From an uncultured Asticcacaulis sp. (GTDB lineage Bacteria > Pseudomonadota > Alphaproteobacteria > Caulobacterales > Caulobacteraceae): a DNA stretch of 6,426 nt. The notes beneath the pieces are model-generated. The model saw only the letters and a program-made list of their open reading frames with translations. It made no database searches and was not told the origin of the DNA. The translations under genes and the position numbers were made by a program. This document shows positions 5,457-6,426 of this stretch, piece after piece (within the stretch, counting starts at the first letter, position 1; every line of letters begins with the position of its first letter). The DNA lies in NCBI GenBank assembly GCA_946480125.1, contig CAMLIY010000179.1, forward strand, positions 1-6,426. The letters run 5' to 3'.

Positions 5457-6426
5457 ATCAGGCCCTTCTCCGTCGCCAGGGTCTTCAGCGACACCTGCGC
5501 GCGCGGGCCATAGTGGCCAATCACTTCCGCCGCCGCCAGCGAACCCAGTTCGGCGCAGGCGGTGACGTGCAGGCCTTGCGTCAGACCGAACAGAACCCCC
5601 GCGGCATATTGATCGCCGGCGCCGGTGGTGTCGACCACCTTGTCACAATGTGACGCCTTGATGGTATGGATATCATCGAGCTTGGCCACCACAGACCCTT
5701 CGGCGCCGCGCGTCACAAAGGCCAGTTCCGTCTTGCCGCGCAGATAGCGCAGCGCCTTGAAGAAATCGTCGGTCTGGAACAGCGCCAGCAGTTCGCTCTC
5801 ATTAGCGAAGACAAGATCGATATGGCGGTCGATAAAGGCCAGCAGATCATCGCGCCAGCGATTGACGACGAAACCATCCGACAGGGTAATGGCGGTCTTG
5901 CGGCCCGAAGACCGGGCGATCTGCGACGCCTTGGCGAAGGTCTCTCGGCCTGACGGCGTATCGAAGAGATAGCCTTCGAGATAGGTGATCTGCGAGGCCT
6001 TGATAATCTCTTCGTCGAGGTCTTTCGGGCTGATCAGGGCGGCGGCGCCCAGGAAGGTCGCCATGGTGCGCTGGCCATCAGGCGTGACATTGATCAGGCA
6101 ACGGCCGGTCGGGGTCGGGTCGTCGTGCAGCACCGGCGTGCGGAATTCGACGCCCATCTTACGCAGGTCGTGCGCAAAAAACTCGCCCATGGCGTCATGT
6201 GCCACCTTGCCAACATAGGCGCATTTGGCGCCGAAGGACGCCGCGCCGGAAATGGTATTGCCGGCAGAGCCGCCCGACGCCATCTCGCTTTCGGCCATGG
6301 CGCCGGAAAGACTGAGCGCGCGATGTGTATCGATCAGGGTCATAGAGCCCTTGTGCAGGTCATGCTTGCCTAAAAAGGCATCATCGGAGGGGGCGAGCAC
6401 ATCGACAATGGCATGTCCAACGGCGG
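5453..6426 (-). CDS. PfkB-family kinase, adenosine-kinase-like (5' end outside window)
   Basis: A ribokinase-fold enzyme that transfers phosphate from ATP to a nucleoside or sugar in the cytoplasm. The adenosine kinase subgroup fits best, but the substrate is not proven. The window holds 323 residues and the start lies beyond 6426; probably only 5-15 residues are missing. The first visible residues read AVGHAIVDVLAP, containing the Asp that in this subgroup contacts the nucleoside. Numbering from the GTG codon at 6400: GGSAGNT (43-49) with FGAKCAYVGKVAHDAMG is PfkB signature 1; NESE (200-203) is the NxxE motif for Mg2+ and phosphate; DTTGAGDQYAAG (257-268) is signature 2, with Asp263 as the likely catalytic base. 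The usual subgroup motif is GNAIVDV; here His replaces Asn. The stop (CTA on the plus strand, 5453-5455) overlaps the Smr stop. The promoter is outside the window. Confidence 0.9.
   Translation of the reverse strand, partial: AVGHAIVDVLAPSDDAFLGKHDLHKGSMTLIDTHRALSLSGAMAESEMASGGSAGNTISGAASFGAKCAYVGKVAHDAMGEFFAHDLRKMGVEFRTPVLHDDPTPTGRCLINVTPDGQRTMATFLGAAALISPKDLDEEIIKASQITYLEGYLFDTPSGRETFAKASQIARSSGRKTAITLSDGFVVNRWRDDLLAFIDRHIDLVFANESELLALFQTDDFFKALRYLRGKTELAFVTRGAEGSVVAKLDDIHTIKASHCDKVVDTTGAGDQYAAGVLFGLTQGLHVTACAELGSLAAAEVIGHYGPRAQVSLKTLATEKGLI

Overview
The window reads as chromosomal DNA from an alphaproteobacterium. The Smr protein and the adenosine-kinase-like PfkB protein are of the alphaproteobacterial type. 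The PAS protein carries an H-box of the 'AHDF' type common in that class. Coding GC is clearly above 50% but below that of Caulobacter crescentus, so a Caulobacterales member such as Asticcacaulis is a reasonable guess. That placement is inference; no marker gene settles it.

Layout. Positions 1-216 hold a self-contained tRNA-Gly(GCC) unit: promoter, tRNA with encoded CCA, and two hairpins, the second a textbook Rho-independent terminator. Positions 217-417 show no gene. A small, unrecognised helical protein gene lies on the minus strand (418-702, possibly from 720). It is divergent from a calcium/proton antiporter gene (chaA, 1169-2245). The 466 bp between them contain an AT-rich block, about 26% GC over 901-1080 by hand count, with several short inverted repeats. 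chaA has no Shine-Dalgarno and may be leaderless.

The most unusual gene is at 2391-4787. It encodes a membrane-anchored protein with three PAS-like domains, a long coiled coil built partly from degenerate 31-39 residue repeats, and a C-terminal histidine-kinase dimerisation/phosphoacceptor (DHp) domain with the H-box His at residue 743. It stops exactly where the ATP-binding (CA) domain should begin. A perfect 8-bp hairpin follows the stop codon directly, and no remnant of a kinase domain lies downstream, so the architecture looks native. This is the best candidate here for an undescribed signalling component.

An Smr-domain nuclease-like gene follows (4887-5456). It meets, tail to tail, a minus-strand PfkB/adenosine-kinase-like gene (5453-6426) that runs out of the window at its 5' end. 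The two stop codons overlap within one CTAG.

The genes do not form an obvious pathway: ion homeostasis, signalling, nucleic-acid processing and nucleoside or sugar phosphorylation. chaA, the PAS gene and smr are co-directional, with gaps of 145 and 99 bp, so cotranscription is possible but not shown.
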